Below are positions 63,168-64,000 of a stretch of 64,000 nucleotides of DNA, piece after piece. The stretch comes from Vitis vinifera (Eukaryota; Streptophyta; Magnoliopsida; Vitales; Vitaceae). The stretch is from assembly GCF_030704535.1 (NCBI RefSeq), contig NC_081819.1:22540001-22604000 (forward strand), read 5' to 3'. Both the position numbers and the translations under genes were made by a program. The notes under the pieces are model-generated. The model was given only the letters and a program-made list of their open reading frames with translations. It searched no databases and was not told where the DNA came from. Each line of letters opens with the position of its first letter. Positions within the stretch are counted from its first letter, which is position 1.

Positions 63168-64000
63168 CTAAGAAACACACACAGAAAAAAGAAAGAAAAA
63201 AAAGTTTGTCAACATGTTTGGGAACTGTTGCTGAAAGTAGTTTTTGTTGTTTAGAAGAGAAAAACATTTTTTAAGTCAAGAAAATGTCTGGCAAACTTTT
63301 AACTGAAAATAGGTTTTTAGAATGTCATGAAATTAAGTAATTTTTTTGGGATAAATTTGAGGTGTTTTTTTTTATAGCATGGTAAGAAATAAAGAATTTA
63401 CTTATAAATGCATATTCCTAAAAAAAACAAAATACAAAATACAAAACAAAACCAAAAAAAAAAAATTAAAATTAAAATTGTTTTTCATATTTGAGTTTCC
63501 AAATAGATTATTTTTCCTAAAAAATGAAAATAAGTTAAGAGTCTTAAAGGGTGTTTGATAAATTAACTTTCATGACTTAAAACGACTTAATAAGTTAATG
63601 ACTTGGCGTTTGTTTTTTTATTGAATATAAAAGGTTGAAATATTTGGTTTTTTCTATTTAACTAAATTACCTAAGTTCAATTTAATTATGTTGATTGATA
63701 TTAATATATTGTTTCAAATATTTTAATTTTTTTTATTCAATCAAAAAACAAAAACTACTAATTTATATCAATCTCAATTTTTTTATTAGCTTAATTTGAG
63801 ATTTAAATAAGAATAAATTAATTATTTTGATTTAATACTTAAAATCAATTCTAATTTTAAATTATAATGTTAGGTTATTTTATCAAATATAATTAATTTA
63901 TATAATAATTAAAATTAAATTATTAAGTCATTAAATTAATTTAGAAAGCACCCCCTTAAAAAAATTCTTTTGGCAATTTCTCTCCTATTTTCCTTAGGAT
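63168..64000 (-). other. Last intron of neprosin D (continues outside window)
   Basis: A/T-rich DNA without exon-like blocks. The gap before exon 6 exceeds 830 bases, comparable with the long last intron of gene A. Confidence 0.6.

Overview
This is nuclear DNA from a flowering plant. It is AT-rich, genes are split by short AT-rich GT-AG introns, and small inverted-repeat transposons are scattered between and inside genes. The protein families (MED12, RopGEF, E-type PPR, EGL3-like bHLH, neprosin/DUF239) are plant-typical. The bHLH protein reads like the grapevine MYCA1 regulator, so Vitis is the best guess; this is recognition from memory, not a search.

Layout, left to right. 1-3.4 kb (+): 3' part of MED12. 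4.8-6.8 kb (-): a small five-exon gene with two CxxC pairs, assembled here from splice phases and possibly unannotated. 9.3-16.7 kb (-): two tandem neprosin-family secreted proteins (A and B). 20.0 kb (+): a 71-residue CHCH-like protein. 21.0-23.1 kb (-): a RopGEF with a PRONE domain. 26.1-28.1 kb (-): a C2-domain protein with a charged repeat tail. 29.1-31.0 kb (-): an intronless E-class PPR protein. 34.6-35.7 kb (+): a two-exon 2-oxoglutarate/Fe(II) dioxygenase. 37.3-41.8 kb (-): an eight-exon MYC/bHLH gene with a 15-nt microexon. 46.2-48.7 kb (-): an uncharacterised 188-residue protein. 50.6-53.5 kb (-): neprosin-family gene C. 54.7-62.7 kb: a fossil LTR-element block consisting of a 3' internal part with an unusual minisatellite and one 4.7-kb LTR. 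62.8-64 kb (-): the last exon of neprosin-family gene D, which continues beyond the window.

The genes do not form a pathway. The coherent unit is the neprosin family: four copies in one orientation, A/B and C/D, separated by about 34 kb of unrelated genes. They differ at the two positions matching the catalytic glutamates of neprosin. A lacks both, B has E/D, C has S/E, and D keeps the one that is visible. C also lacks an AG acceptor before exon 3, and B uses a GC donor. The most interesting leads are this active-site erosion, the cryptic CxxC gene, a G-quadruplex-type tract upstream of the bHLH gene, and the odd 37-bp duplication around the fossil retroelement block.
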